In this document: positions 32,112-45,690 of the stretch, piece after piece
Layout of the letters: the number at the start of each line of letters is the position of its first letter
Position numbering within the stretch: position 1 is the stretch's first letter
Assembly: GCF_024323335.1 (NCBI RefSeq)
Contig: NC_066581.1
Span: forward strand, 350,366,409-350,430,408
Origin: Lathyrus oleraceus
Lineage: Eukaryota; Streptophyta; Magnoliopsida; Fabales; Fabaceae
DNA length: 64,000 nucleotides
Reading direction: 5' to 3'
The notes under the pieces: model-generated
Told to the model about the DNA's origin: nothing
Databases searched by the model: none
The model's input: only the letters and a program-made list of their open reading frames with translations
Position numbers and translations under genes: made by a program

Positions 32112-35100
32112 TGTAAGACCCCAATTTTGACCCTAAGATCCCTCATACTATCTCATCATATGCATTAGCTTTGGGATCACACCTTGGTAGCCTCCTTACC
32201 CCTCATTCATCGGGTTTGCATTGGTAGAGATCACCAAGCACTTTTGATTGTATCATGCTTTGTTTTTCATTATTTACTAACCGAAATACCAAAAATATGT
32301 CAATGTGTAGTTTAACTCTTTTGTAGGTAGTGTGTATGCTCACCCATACTCCATCAAGCTCATATCTAGGGTTTGAGACCCCCAATGCAAGGAGTTCAAT
32401 AAAGAAATGATTCACTTTGGCTCTAAGCATCATATATGGATCCCCATGATCTTCACATGTCATTTTGATCAAGAAATCACCAAGAGTTTGAAGCTTGTTT
32501 GCCTTGGAAGCCCTAATTCATCTGGGTATCTTGTGTGACTTTCTCAACAAGTTTCTTCAATATTTGATCAAATATTTCAAGGTATAATTCATATTACATC
32601 ATATTATGCCTATATAATCCTCCAAGAGTCTGAAAAGTCAAGATAATTTCAATCTAGCAAGATGGTTCATGGTGGTTGGCCAGAGAAAGTCAACTAGTCA
32701 AAACTGGGGTTCCCTAGACCCTATCTCCTACAATTTCTGTCATATGAAAATGATTCCAAGAGAAAGGTTACTCAATATTACATTCCAAACAACTTTCATG
32801 TTGAGGTCAAGATCTAGTTTTGCATGTAATGTCACTTTTTATGGTGAAAGATTATAGGTCGTTTTGTCTGAACCCTAGTTTGGAGTTCAACTTCCCAAGA
32901 CCATAACTTGATCAATTCTTATGATATGAAAGCCATTAAATTCCATAATCAAATTCAATATGTCTAATTCAACTTTTATGTTTTGAAGAATTTCAAATTT
33001 AACTTGCAAATGCATGTGCCAAGAGGAAATATTATAGGTCACTTTGGACCATTACCATTGAACAAGTGATTTTCCTCAACTTCTAAAATGCATAACTCCT
33101 TAATGCCAAATCCAAATGAAGTCAAACGTGTAGCCACATTTAATAGGACTGAAAGAGATACAACTTTGATGAAGGAACTCATTTCATTTTAAGTCCATAG
33201 AAAAAGTTATTCAAGGTGGAAGAAATGAACATTTGACTTGGGACTTAGAAATTTTTCAAATATGTTTGATTTCCCAAACTTCCACCTCAAAATTCATCAT
33301 GATCTAAGCTTCAAATTAAAAAGTGTTCAACATGAAAGTTGTTCCCCTTGACCTCACCTTTCAAAAAGTCCAAGATCATCTCATTTGGCCAAATATTGAA
33401 GGACTTGTGCATGGGTGCATGTGAAGTACCATTTGGAAGCATTTCATGATCCAATTCAATTCAACAATGCATGGCTTAATGCAACACCTTCAGCATGACA
33501 TGTGCAAACTTTTGGACCTTTTCCAATCATTCTTTGGGCTTTGTACACACCCATGAACGCTGATGATGAAGGTTGATATTTTTGAACATTGAAATGAAAG
33601 TGTGTAGAAAGCAATGGCATTGGCTATCAATACAAGAGCAATGAGATCAGAACTTCATCAACACCCTGCCCAAGCTTTGCTAGACTGATCCAAACCCTCA
33701 TTTCCATGGACTTTTTTGAAGATTTTTCTTGAAATCGAGCTTGGACTTGATCTTCTGTTTGGAAGTTAAAACTCCAGAAATTCACTTCCCTTTTCATCTC
33801 AATTGGCTTCTGCAAGCAAGAGGAAGAGAAAGCAAGAAAATTCAGATCAAGATCGAGTGAAATTGGATAAACTCGAAGGTGATTTTTCAGAAACTTCATC
33901 TCTTTGATTCTCTATCAATTCTTCACCATTCTTTGTAATTTTTGGTTTGTTGAAGTCCTACCAATGTAGGCAACAAGATTGAGTTGCTTTGAGGTCAAAT
34001 CGAAGCAACTCAGTTCATGATCCTCAAAATTCAAATCCTTGTATCTTTTTATATACTTGGAATTGGAGAAAATTGAGGCCAGATTCGAGCTCCTTACCAT
34101 TGTATCTTTAAATCCATGTCTTTTTTTTTCATTTTGATGATGGTTGATGGTGGACGAGTCCGGTGAGGTCCACCAGAGAAGAAGACCGGAGCCCTAGCTC
34201 CGGTGGTGTGTTGTCACACCTCTCAACCACAGGATCCATTCAAAATGTTTTAATCTTAACCCTTGGTGCATGGTGGAGCACGCACGTGTGGCCATCAGAT
34301 CTGCCACCTCAATTAACGAGGGAGATCTGATGGCCCCTAATTTTCCATATTTTCTGATTTTTCATTTAATTGTGTTATTTTGATTAATTCATATTAATTT
34401 TATTTTTAATCCAAAAAAATGGAACTTTCACCAAAAATCTTTAAATATTTTCCTCTTTGATTTTCTGAATTAAAATTATTTTTTCGATTCATTTTGATTT
34501 TTTTCATGAATTAATTATTTTTGTGCATATTTTAAATTGTTTAAAAATACTTCTGACTTTTCAAAAATCATGAAATTTTTTGTCTAAGGTCCTTTGACCT
34601 TGTTTGACCTAGGATAAATCTCTTGGCCATTTATTTGGTGTTTTAAAGAGGTTTTAGGTTTTGACCAAACTAAATTTAATTTAAATGCATTTTTAATTTT
34701 ATTTTTAATTGATTAATTATATAGAAATTATGTTGATCCATTTTTATTGACTTGTGATGTGTCGACTATGTGTTTAGGCCTTGGTCAAGGTTGATTTGAC
34801 TTTTATTAAGTTAAAATCATTGGATTTAGGGGATTGATGAATTGTACATTTCATCTCTCAAAATGAATGAATGATTTTAATTTGATAAAATTCCTCCCAT
34901 GACCAATTTGTGTTTCTCTCATCTTCCCTCCCTCCCTCTTCATCTTCAATCTCATTCTATCTCATCCCTTTCATTGACCAATGAAATCTCAAAATCCTAA
35001 GGCTAATTGGTTCATCAATAACCTTATGTTAGATGAACCAATACAAGTATGGATGAGATAGGTTCATCCCTTTGATCTTTTTTATTTTAGTGTGTGGTAT

Positions 35101-36833
35101 GTTTTAGGTGTTTGCATCATCTTACCAAATCTCTAACATGCATTAGCACCTAAATTTTTAGTGCTCGGCCTCAGATAGTTGTGACTTCTACATAAGTCTA
35201 ATTACGATTGCTTAACATAGAGCTAAATTTGACCCTAAATGCATGGCATTCTAGTAAGTGAGATTGTAAGTCTCCCATCTTTCATGGTATTGTATGGAAA
35301 TTTGGCATTTTATCATTTCTTTGGAAGGTGTCTTGGTTCAAGGATCCATGATTATGAATAGATGGTTGAGTGTTCTCCAAAGAATGACGTAATCAATTGA
35401 AAAACAAAACTCCACTAACATCTAATTAAATTTGACTAACACTAACTATTATTAACTTTGATTTACTTTCAAGTCATTTACTATATGCAATATAATTTCA
35501 AGTCATTTACCATTCATTTGTAATTTACATATCATTTAACTTGTTTATGTTTATGTCATTTTCACTTTGCTCATTTGAGCCATATATTGTGATTGTATAT
35601 ATTTGTTTGTGTATTTTTCTTGTGTTTGTGGTCTTAGGACCTTAAAATACTTAATAAACAACAAAAATCCTAAAAAATATTTTTGTGGATTGTTGGGTTT
35701 GATCTGAACTTTTGGAATTAGAATTAGACAACATTCCATATGGAAAAGGACTTGGCTAATGCCAACATTTCTGAGACCAAGTTATTGTGATTTTAGCTTT
35801 CATCTGATGCAAGTATTGGGATCCACTTGAGTTCATCTTCTACATGGTCTTGATGCAACTGTTATTTTGATCTCATACTACACCTTATTCTGAGCAAAAA
35901 TAAAAAAGTATTTCATCTAATACATGAGAAGACAAAGAAGACTGTTAACTATGGATTTGTCTGCTTGAAAGTGACCATCTTTATTTGATGTCTTGCTCTT
36001 CATATTGTCAATTGCTTGTTGATTATTGCTTGGTTCAAAGTTCAAAGAGAAAGTGGATTTTCTATATGACATTCTTGTTTGTTGGATTGCATCTCATTGG
36101 TCAGATCTTTTAAACTCTTAACTTTTAATTTTATGCTTATGTTAGCCTCTTCATCTCCTCCCACTTCTTAAATTTCAAAATCTCCCCCCTTTTCAAAAAC
36201 TTTCTTTGCTTGTGATTTTAAAAATTAGACTTTATTGCAAACTAGAAACTTTGGCCTTATGCCATTGCCTTTTTAAAACTCTTTTCTTAAATCAAACTTG
36301 TAAATGAACTTAACCATATTGACTTAAAATTTCAAAAGACAAAAAGAACTAACACTCATTCAAACTTTTGGATTTTTTGTGTCTCTTTTAAATTTAACTT
36401 TTGATTAAAAGCAATCCACTCATTTTGAAATTGATACCACGAACTACGAGGTTTTGATCCCTCATTTTTATGTTGGTACGTAGGTACAAGTCCGAAGGTC
36501 TTGTCAAACACAAAAATATAATCAATGAGTTCTTTTCTCATCCCCACACTCTATTTGTTTCAAACATCTTTTATATCAAAAATACATACACACATAAAAA
36601 AGGGCTCCGTAGAAATACGTATGACACTTGGGATGCTAACACATTCTCTCTGTGTAACCAACCCCCTTACTTGTAATCTCTGACATTTTATTAGTTTTGA
36701 TTTGAAAACTTCTTATCTTTGAGTTTTTTTCGTACTTTTCCATTTTTCTTTGGAAATAATAAAAGTGCGATACGACTCTGGTTTTATTGACGCTAAGTTT
36801 ATCCATAACTTAATGGTCATGAATTTACCACTT
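32112..36833 (+). mobile_element. Ogre 3' LTR (full length)
   Basis: About 4.72 kb, starting TGTAAGACCCCAATTTTGAC, the known Ogre LTR start. From 33613 on it is collinear with the 5' LTR. It ends near GAATTTACCACT (36832), where the 5' LTR continues ACA, so its last bases are mutated or lost. It supplies the U3 that the 5' copy lacks. Internal short ORFs are not genes. Confidence 0.85.
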
Positions 36834-37620
36834 AATGATATTAGTAATTGTCAAATGATCCAAACATTCACCCATCCACCAAACAAAAATTAATAAATTA
36901 ATTTTGGTCTCTTTATTTCATCAAATAAGCACGATGACATCATCAACTCTTTCGCCAAGACCAATTAAGTAGCTAACCAGAAAAAAAAAAATAGAGTTAC
37001 ATTACATCAAATGCACAGGATAATAAGATTTACAATTTGATTTACTTACATAAGATGCGCAAGCAAAATTTCTTATAAATTCGATATCTCTTGTCTTTTT
37101 CTTTATTTCCCCTTACATTGTTTATACTTATGTACCTCTCACGCCCTCAATAATATAAAACATTTTTATGAAATTTCCTGGAACAAATATCGTTGCATAG
37201 TCACGAGTATTTTTATTTTGGTGGTGTAGACGTGTGTACCATGCATTGTGGGGCTCATGTTTAATAGATCATTGCTAGCAGTATAAAAAACATGTTAGAT
37301 TACGTTACATATTTTGGCAGATTTTTAATAATATCACTAACAAGGCAGACATTACAATCAATTATCAGTGGTACTTCTAGTCCCTAGCTACCACTTAAAA
37401 AAATATTCATATATGTGATTCAATTCCTATCTTGTAAAATTCGGATGAACCATATAAAAATAAATTAATACAAACCACTTTTATTTTATCCATAGCTCTA
37501 TTAATTTTGAAATTTCTCTAGCTATTTTTCTTTTTAAAATTTTGATTTAAAATATAAAGTATTATAGCAATTCAATAGTAATTTGATAAAATCTTTGATG
37601 AAAAAGAGTGTCTCTTTTTG
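36834..37620. other. Unassigned AT-rich DNA right of Ogre
   Basis: I see no coding frame, LTR end or repeat in this stretch. It may be the older DNA into which Ogre inserted. Confidence 0.4.
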
Positions 37621-38886
37621 GTTTTAAGAAAGATGATCCTCCTAATTAGTATGGGTTGGAGTTGGTTAAGAAGGTCGGGTGTGGTCTTTCAACTTTTTTC
37701 TAGAAAGATCCTCGATTAGATAGTATTTTTCACAAGATTAGATTTCAGAGACTTTTCTCTATTTTTCAAAATTCTGAAGGGACGGTGGGTGAGATAAGGA
37801 AGTGTGATGAGGGGAGGATATCTTGGGACCTTAGTTGGAGAAGAACTTTCTTCATTCATGGATAACCTCTGGTCATTGAGTTCTTCTCGGCTCTCCAAGA
37901 GGTCCAAGTCAATGCAAAGAATGTCATGTGGGTTTGGAGATATCTAGAGATGACTCCTTCCCCGTGGCGTCAGCTTATCAAGTTTAATCAAGATTTGGTC
38001 ATACCTCTGAAGAGCATGTAGATGATTTCCAACTCTTCCCTCGATTTAGGAGAGAAAGGCCCCTTCTAAGGTGGTGGTTATTTCTTGGCAACTTCTATGA
38101 GATAGGTTTCTACCAAAGGAATATCTATTCAAGTAGAATATCATTATTTATCTAGAGGGGACCATGTATGCTCTTTGTGGGAATCAAGTTGATACGACAT
38201 CTCATTTGTTTGTGACTTGTAGTTTGGTTTCCAGTGTCTAGTATATGGTTGTAGGTGGTTCGGGGTACAATTGGTTATCCTTAGGGATCTTAGATTAGTT
38301 TTTGAATTTTTTTATTTATTTTTAGGCCTTAAGGCTAAGCTTAGTAGATTTATTATGATTTTCCATGTGGTGGTGTGGATTATCTAGTATGTTTGAAATG
38401 ATAAGTTTTTTAATTGTACGTCAACAAATGTGAAAGAGGTGGAGGATAAGAGTATTTTTTTAGTCTGGAGTTGGTTCCTTAACCGATCCTCTTTGAACTT
38501 TCTCTTATTCTCTAATTGCCTTCAAAACTCTATCATGTGTATGGACCGATAGCATATCGAGATTCCTTTGCAACCCCTTGGTGCTTAGTGGTTAGTTCGT
38601 GTTTCCTTGAGGTTTTGGTTTATGGTTGGTGGATTTGGTGTCTGAGTTCTCGTTTGATCTCTGTTGGTTGTTGGTTTGCAATGTGAGTGTTTGATGGGCT
38701 TTCTTTTCCTTATGTTGGTTTTTGTTGTTGATGGTTGATTGTAGTAGTTCATTCTCTTTTCATTTTTAGTCTCTATTATCCGTCTATTTTTGTTTTGCTG
38801 GTCTATCGCTCATTGTGTTTGTTGTCACGTTCTTTTTTTATTTATTTTACCCTTGATTATCAATATATCATATGACCATTCTAAAA
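37621..38886 (+). pseudogene. LINE (non-LTR retrotransposon) 3' fragment
   Basis: A badly broken frame shows the C-terminal region of plant L1-type LINEs, after the RT proper. First comes a segment like the post-RT linker (RFQRLFSIFQNSEGTVGEI, RISWDLSWRR). Then comes the zinc-binding domain: a VVVISWQLLWDRFLPKEYLF-like stretch, CSLCGNQVDTTSHLFVTCSL with C-x2-C...H-x4-C spacing, and the following VWYMV-like block. Many stops and frame changes are present. No RT catalytic motif is seen, so it is a 5'-truncated copy as usual for LINEs. The GT-rich stretch to about 38886 would be the 3' UTR; the end is not sharp. Confidence 0.65.
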
Positions 38887-39649
38887 AAGTGACCACTGTT
38901 ATGTAAAGAAAATATATTATTCATTGACTATGTTTAAACCTATTATCATTAATAAAGTTTGGAAGTAAATGAGAAATAGTTTTCTAGATCTAAAACTGAT
39001 TGAACTAGCACTCCTTTGATATTGGCTATTTTATATTTTACAATGTACTTTGAAGATTTTGTTGGGATGACAAGGATTCTCATTTTGGTTTGATAGGTAA
39101 TCGAGTTCTCCTTCCTCCAACTTATTCTTTCTGGAGATCAACTCTACTTATGGTTGGTGAATAGATTGGATCGATGGATGGTTGATTTTTTTCCTGTTTA
39201 TGATAACGATTTGGTGTTTGATTTTAGTTTGTTATTTTTCTTCTTAATTTGTGATTGAGTGATTGCCCTCTTTGTGCAACTCTTCTTCTCATCAGGGTGT
39301 CTCTATTTTGGATAGCTTTGTTGATCTAGTATCTTGTTGATGATGCTCTTAATTTTTTTTATATCTAGTAACGTTTTTTTATTATTATTAATATATGATT
39401 TCTACTTTGCGATTAAAAATATGAACTTGATCTTTTTAAGTGATGGTGATGCAAGAGCAGAATGTAGGGTCTGAATCCTTGTTGGATCAAATAGTATATT
39501 CATCCAAGTCCTATATCGAGTAGTAAGAAGAGAATAAAATTTGAATATTAATATGAATAGAGATAATTAATTTTACTTTTCAACACACAACAATAACATA
39601 TAGTCTTTTGAGTGTATTGAGAATTTGAGTAGTTGTGTTTATAGATGGT
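38887..39649. other. Unassigned DNA, possible second LINE tail
   Basis: No coding frame. The T-rich part at 39240-39410, with TTATTATTATTAATA near its end, looks like another LINE 3' UTR, but I cannot support a boundary. Confidence 0.25.
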
Positions 39650-39922
39650 TTTCTATTTTTCCGTCGAAAAATAGTTTGTTGAGAGGGTTTTCTATTTATT
39701 TTTCCGTTAAAAAAATAGTTTGTAGAGAGTGTTTGCAATTTTTTTTTTAAAAATTGTAATTGAAAGAGGGTTTATAATTTTTCCGTCCAAAATTGTAATT
39801 GACAATTTACAATTTGTTTCATTCAAAAATTGTAATTGAGACATGGTTTATAATTTTTTCCATTAAAAAGTTACGGTTTAGAGGGTTTGCAATTTTCTCC
39901 ATAAAAATTACAATGAACAAGA
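39650..39922. repeat. Array of about seven AT-rich hairpins with CCGTY-type loops
   Basis: CTATTTTTC-CGTC-GAAAAATAG (39653-39674) is a perfect 9-bp hairpin. Related units follow, separated by GAGGGTTT-like spacers: CTATTT...AAATAG (39692), CAATTTTT...AAAAATTG (39736), AATTTT-TCCGTC-CAAAATT (39776), and weaker ones to 39922. Closing pairs switch between CTAT/ATAG and CAAT/ATTG. Confidence 0.7.
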
Positions 39923-40026
39923 TTGTAGTTTTGTTTTGTAAAGATTAGAAGTTAAATAATAAATTTATGAATTTTATTTTTTATTTTTACTTTTTTTCTT
40001 ATTTAAAGATGTGCTTCCGTGTGTGC

Positions 40027-40213
<187 letters not shown>

Positions 40214-40952
40214 TTTTTTTTGTCTTATATAAATGATTAACTATCAAGATATTTTTTATATCAATGAGAACTAATGAAATGAAATCAAGATTTGTTGTGG
40301 AGTGGAAAATATAATTTTTAAGAATCGTTTTCTTTTAAGAGAGTTCAATTTGCTGTGAAAATATTTTTTTCATATAGTAACTTATTTTTAAAATTTATTA
40401 TATAAGTAAATTTCAATAATTCAATTGTTAAAGTATAAATTTATGTTGAATAAGTGAGATATATAATTTTTCCAAATAATTTAAATGATTATTTGTTTTG
40501 AAAAGTGACAACATACACGCATGGGAGGGTGAAGATGATAAATGTTTCTTTAACATATAATTAAATAATAATAAATCTGTGTACTTTATACTGTTGTTTA
40601 TTCTATTAATTTGAAGATAGAAAATATGTTAGAAGTGTATTGTCCTCTTACTAATAGTTGGTACGACAATTAACATTAATAAAACTTAATCACAATATAT
40701 AACTATTATAGTAGAAACTCTCAACAAGCTAACTAAAAAGAATAATACAACCCAATATTATATTGATTTGTTTAAAATAAACTACAATAACAAATATGTA
40801 TTTCATGGAAAAATGATATGAGCATGAAGAGATCTTAATTTATTTTGAAGGAAATGCACAATATTGTTGTTGCAATATATCACGAGAGATCTAGATGTGA
40901 TCTAGATATGATTTTACAAAATTTAAAACAGAAATTAAATTCTTCAAGCACG
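40214..40952. other. Unassigned AT-rich DNA
   Basis: I see no gene, LTR end or clear repeat here. Confidence 0.4.
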
Positions 40953-41180
40953 TAGCTTAACAAGTATCCTTATAGCAAACGGCATACTTTGCGGTAATAT
41001 AAAATTTGCTTAACATTCTTCTAACAAATATCTATATCTATCACCTTAAAATTAATCTTAAAAATAAAGTATAGCTTAACAAGTATCCTTATAGCAAGCG
41101 ACATACTTTGCGGTAATGTAAAAGTTTGTTTAACATTCTTCTAACAAATATCTCCACATATCATCTTAAAAATAAAGTAG
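40953..41180. repeat. Tandem duplication, about 119-bp unit
   Basis: TAGCTTAACAAGTATCCTT starts at 40953 and again at 41072. Both copies continue through TACTTTGCGGTAAT, AACATTCTTCTAACAAATAT and CTTAAAAATAAAGTA with about 10% divergence. Confidence 0.85.
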
Positions 41181-41319
41181 AAAGTAGATTTTCGATCATC
41201 AAAACAATCTGCAAAATCGAAAATAAAATAACCAATAAATTGGAGTTGATCTAACAGATTTCTTATAGGTCATTATATAATCTCGGCTTCCTTACAAATA
41301 TTTATGGTACGAAAAACTA

Positions 41320-41960
41320 AGGTCGTAGTAATTGCGCCAATAAAAATTACAATGTGGTGAATTTTATTATCGTATCCAGAGTTGTGTGATCCTTGAACTT
41401 GTGATTATATCTCTTTGTGTAAGTAACATGACTAAAGGGTGTGTTAGGCACGATTGATTGGCTGTGTACTTAATAATAAACTAGATATTGCTAACAAAGT
41501 TTGACATATATAACAAAAACGATTAAGTTCCTTTAAAATTCATCTACATTGGATATGAGATTTCATATGACTACTCTTATAAAAACTATGATTTATTATA
41601 AATTTTTACAAAACACTAAATTACATCCTTACAACCTCCCAAGTATTGAGAGTCTTCAATCACAAGGCAATATATTTCAGTAAAGAAACCTTCAAAGTAT
41701 TATGAGTCTCCAATCGCTAACACGAAGGTTTTATAGCACAAAAATAGAAGTTAGTTTGCCAAAACACGTAATTACACCTCGCAACATCACAAGTACTGGA
41801 AGTCTCCAATCGCACGAAAATTTTATTCGTCAAAGCAACCTCTGATGTACTTGGAATATCCAATCGCTAAGGAATAGGTTTTATTAGCAGTTAAAACTAT
41901 ATAAATTGTCGATATTATTCTCGTTGCAACGCGAACAGTCATTCTAAAATTTTGTTCCTT
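41320..41960 (-). mobile_element. Decayed Athila-like PBS and LTR end (tentative)
   Basis: GTAATTGCGCCAATAAAAA near 41325-41350, followed by TATCGTATCCAGAG, is laid out like the PBS/LTR junctions at 9754-9840 and 24127-24190. The match is poor and no right end is visible. The part at 41637-41875 holds four short repeats ending in TCCAATCGC-like words. Confidence 0.3.
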
Positions 41961-43400
41961 TGGGGACAGATGTCGAACTCAATGCTTCGACAACCGGTTT
42001 GACAAGATACACCATAACTACTACAATAACAAGCTAGATGATGGAGCAGAAACGCAATAACAAACACAATCAATTGTTTAGCCAGTTCGGTGAAACCACA
42101 CCTACGTCTGGGGGATGAGTCCACAACCTCAAGAAAGGAAATTCACAATTGGACTTAGAAGCAACAACAAACCCTATATTCTCCAATGCCTCTTCCTAAG
42201 ACTATCCAATGACTTTTTATTTAAAGTCCCCTATAAACATGAGAACCTACTCACTTTCTTCTCTTCCACAAAACCAATGACAGAGGAAAACAACCACTAA
42301 ACCCTAGTGATCAAATTCATTCTTAACAAGATGAAAGAATGTTGAATATTACAACTCAACTAGACAAACCTTCTATGCCAAGTTACTGAAACATAGAGGT
42401 GTACATAATTATGTTGAATTTATAACTCAACTAGACAAACCTTATATATTAAGTTACTTAAACATAAGGTGTATATAAAAATAACAAGGATTCTTGTAAA
42501 TCCAAGCACTCTAAAATCTTCAATGGGAATTCTTTCTTTCCTTGTGGATTTGCAGTTATTTTCGTCCAGTATCTTTGCATAATTTGTTGGATATTTGATT
42601 TTCTCCTTGAATATCTTCAATAAAAAAATATATGATTTGGTTACTTCAAACTTAAATCTATTTTAAATCTAATTTGATCCTCATAGCTGTTCGACAAATC
42701 ATAAAATCATATTGCTAAGCCAATAACAATTAAACACAATTGAATCTTCTCAAAAGATTGTGCTAAAATGCAACAATTTGGCGCCTGTTGCACAAGACCC
42801 AAATGTCGTACCAACATGTTGGAGCATCGCACCCAGCATGTGTCCCTATTGTAGTTCCATATAGCTTTAGCATGCTAGACCAATCATAAAAACTTGGACA
42901 CTTCTCCAAGGTGTTGTTTTGCTAAATGCAGTCAGTCGAAAGGACCAATCTACTAGGAATAACACATTCGATCTCACAATCCTACCAATCAGATAAATAA
43001 ATTATCGTTGAGTCTCATTTCCCTTTAGATCAATTCTCCTAATTCCTTAGATGGCATAAAGTATTAAATAAAAATAAAATATATAATTATTATAAGAGAA
43101 TCATTACACAAGCAGTCACATAGAGTTACATAGAGTCACATGTTTAAGGTAAAATCCTCTATATGGAACCTAATCTAAGGGGACTAGCCATTAACTAACC
43201 CTTAAGGGATTTGTGGTCTTTACAATGAGAAAGCAAATATTAAGATTTATAATGATGAAAATTAATTCCTTTTGATATCCTTCGTTTCCACCTTCCCCTA
43301 TCTCAGAAAAACACCTTACACAATATAAAATCACACTATGAAACCCTAAACACATTTCTTTGTTTATAATTTAAATCAATAACCCGCAAAATCTTATTGT
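41961..43400. other. Unassigned DNA with one LTR-like motif
   Basis: TGTCGAACTCAATGCTTCGACA (two 7-base arms, 41970-41991) and the CAGTTCGGTGAAACC...CACCTACGTCTGGGGG words near 42080 resemble parts of copia LTRs, but no paired LTR or PBS is found. No coding frame. Confidence 0.25.
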
Positions 43401-45240
43401 GATGTGTGTAATACCCTAAACCCCGACTCTTAATTTAAAAGAATAAAATCATTGAATTTAGGATGCTACTCAAACATAACATGCATACTTTCCAATTAAT
43501 TTCAAAAGTCGCATCAGAACTCAAAATAAATAACATAACTTCAATTGTCTGTTTAGATGTGGTACTTAATGAAATTAACAACATTTAAACATTAACTTAA
43601 AATAAAATAAATGTCTCATTCCCCGATCTTACAGATCAGAGCATTAAACCAACTAAATAACAATAGAAAATAAAATAAATGAATAAATCTCCAAGGGCAT
43701 CTTCCAACTCACAACCACAATTACTCCTCCTGAGTATCTGTACAACAATGTAAATAGAAACATAAAACAAAAAAGAAAAGGGTGAGAATATGCTCAAATA
43801 TATTAGCAGTGTAAAAGAATGCATGCGTAGCTTAAATCACCCAATCAAAGACAAACATTCCATTTATATAACAATACAATAATTCAATTCACATAGCATT
43901 TATGTATGCAATATGACTTACAAATCGACTTTATGAATGTGGTACCAATTTGGACATCAAAGGCTTGTTATTGATCTTGTCCACTCAACAATGGTTCCTC
44001 ATTCGTACTGGGTCTCCACTTGTAAATCCCGGACAATCAGTAGTCCCCACTTCTAAACCAGTGACTCGCATTTCTCAACACACTAACATAAAATAATGCA
44101 TGACATACAAGTAATGCAACAACAACAACACTTATGGTTCCAATTCTTACCACAAGTAACATGCAATACAACATTCACAATAGTCCCCACTTCTGAACTA
44201 TTCACCTCGACACAAGCAATTATAATTATATTCATAACATATAATTATATTCACAACATCACAACTCACATGTATAATCATATTTATACAACACATCACA
44301 ATTTCCACATAAAATTATAATTGACCACTTATAATCATGCAATTGATACAGTTATTATTTCACCATCAAAAGAATTCACATTAATTAATTAAATTCATCA
44401 AATACACCAAAATATCAGTCAACCTTAACCACACAAGAAAATAACATTGAAATACTGACCTATCACTTTAAAATTAGTCCCTGGTGGCCATGACGATCAG
44501 GTCTTCACCTAGGTGATGACCGTCACCCAACCTGTAACCCCCTGCTTTCCGACACAACAAGTTAATTAAATAAAACATGTATATCACAAGTATTCTCCAA
44601 GCAGGATGCTACTCACCATAATCAAACAATTTTGAACCACATAATTAACAAACAACTCATTTTATAAGCAACGGAAATTACAAAATACTTGGCTTTAAAT
44701 GCCTCAACAATATTATTAGTTTGAAAAGTGGTTCAACATCAAAAATCAACAGAAAGATATGAATCAAAAAGTAAATAACAGAACAACATGTTCCCCTCGT
44801 ATTACATATCAGTGTGACTCCAACTATAGACTCGAATGACAAGCAACTACCATTACTACGGAAAATATCTATCATAACGGTTGAAAAAGAGATAGAATCA
44901 CATCTGACCAGTCGTTGTGAGGTAGGGTGTGGTTGTAAGTATGATGCTTTTCAACACAAGTCTTGGACCATTGTGATAAGCTAGGTAGCACGCTATATAT
45001 CACAACAGTCAAGATAATCAACCTATGTGATATAAAGCGAATGGCCATGGGTTCGAAACTCAGTGAATGTATGGTTAATATATTATGTGTGCTATCTATA
45101 ACAACGATTGGTTTAAATAACCGTGATTAAATACCTTGTTTTTTCTTTATATTTTAATTTATTTTTCCATATATTACAAACCTATATTTGTTGTGTTACC
45201 TGTATATTATAAGTTTTTCTATTCTTAATTAAAAGTTTCA
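43401..45240. other. Unassigned DNA, possible decayed gypsy LTR
   Basis: TGTAATACCCTAAACCCCGA near 43408 looks like a chromovirus-type LTR start, and the CACTTCTAAACCAGTGACTC words near 44045 and their partner near 44195 fit LTR sequence. No end or internal domain can be shown. No coding frame. Confidence 0.25.
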
Positions 45241-45690
45241 GTACGTGTTGATACATAACCTTAACAGGTCAGCACATTAACTCAGAGCTCGACTCATATT
45301 CCATCCTTTTGGTCAAAAAAATTTATTTCACATTCATGCACTAAAATCTCTCAAGTTTCTAAGTTATCTCATCTCATAAAAATCATTCATTTTTGTCAAA
45401 TATTGTTTGTCTCTCTCAAACCATTTCATCTTCCTTCACATTTTCATCAAATCTCATTCATTCATCTTAGTTTTCCCTCCTACTCTTTCAAAAACCCTCT
45501 TTTCACCCTAAATCACAAAAAAGTTCCAGATTCTTATTCTTTTTGGATTATCTTCTCATTTTTTTGTGTTGTTGTGATTGTGTGTCTTTCTTGACTGTGT
45601 GGGTTTTAAAATATATTTCGTTCTCATTCATTGTTCATTCAAACTTTTCATCAAACACCTAGTATGCATACCTTTGCTTCAATTTTCTTT
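45241..45690 (+). other. Pyrimidine-rich leader before the 45691 gene
   Basis: C/T-rich sequence with CATCTCA and TCATTCATC words precedes the ATG at 45691, like a plant 5' UTR. I see no LTR matching 47620-49361 here. Confidence 0.35.

Larger units (their letters stand above)
11444..36833 (+). mobile_element. Ogre (Ty3/gypsy, Tat lineage) retrotransposon, decayed and interrupted
   Basis: Order on the + strand: partial 5' LTR (11444-14681), PBS (14691-14708), ORF1, gag, protease, intron, RT-RNase H-aRNase H-integrase, long 3' region, polypurine tract and 3' LTR (32112-36833). The extra ORF before gag, the intron in pol, the second RNase H and the LTR beginning TGTAAGACCCC are diagnostic of Ogre. 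Element C (18892-24995) is inserted in gag and has removed the gag/protease junction. Two 60-bp LTR samples compared by eye differ at 4 and 8 positions, so this element is old. Confidence 0.9.

Noticed and set aside
36834..37620. Host gene next to Ogre
   Set aside because: Sequence looks less repetitive, but no exon-like frame, splice pattern or known protein motif could be supported.
44980..45070. Possible SINE (GGGTTCGAAACTC resembling a tRNA B box)
   Set aside because: No convincing A box at the right distance, no A- or T-rich tail and no duplication; chance match likely.
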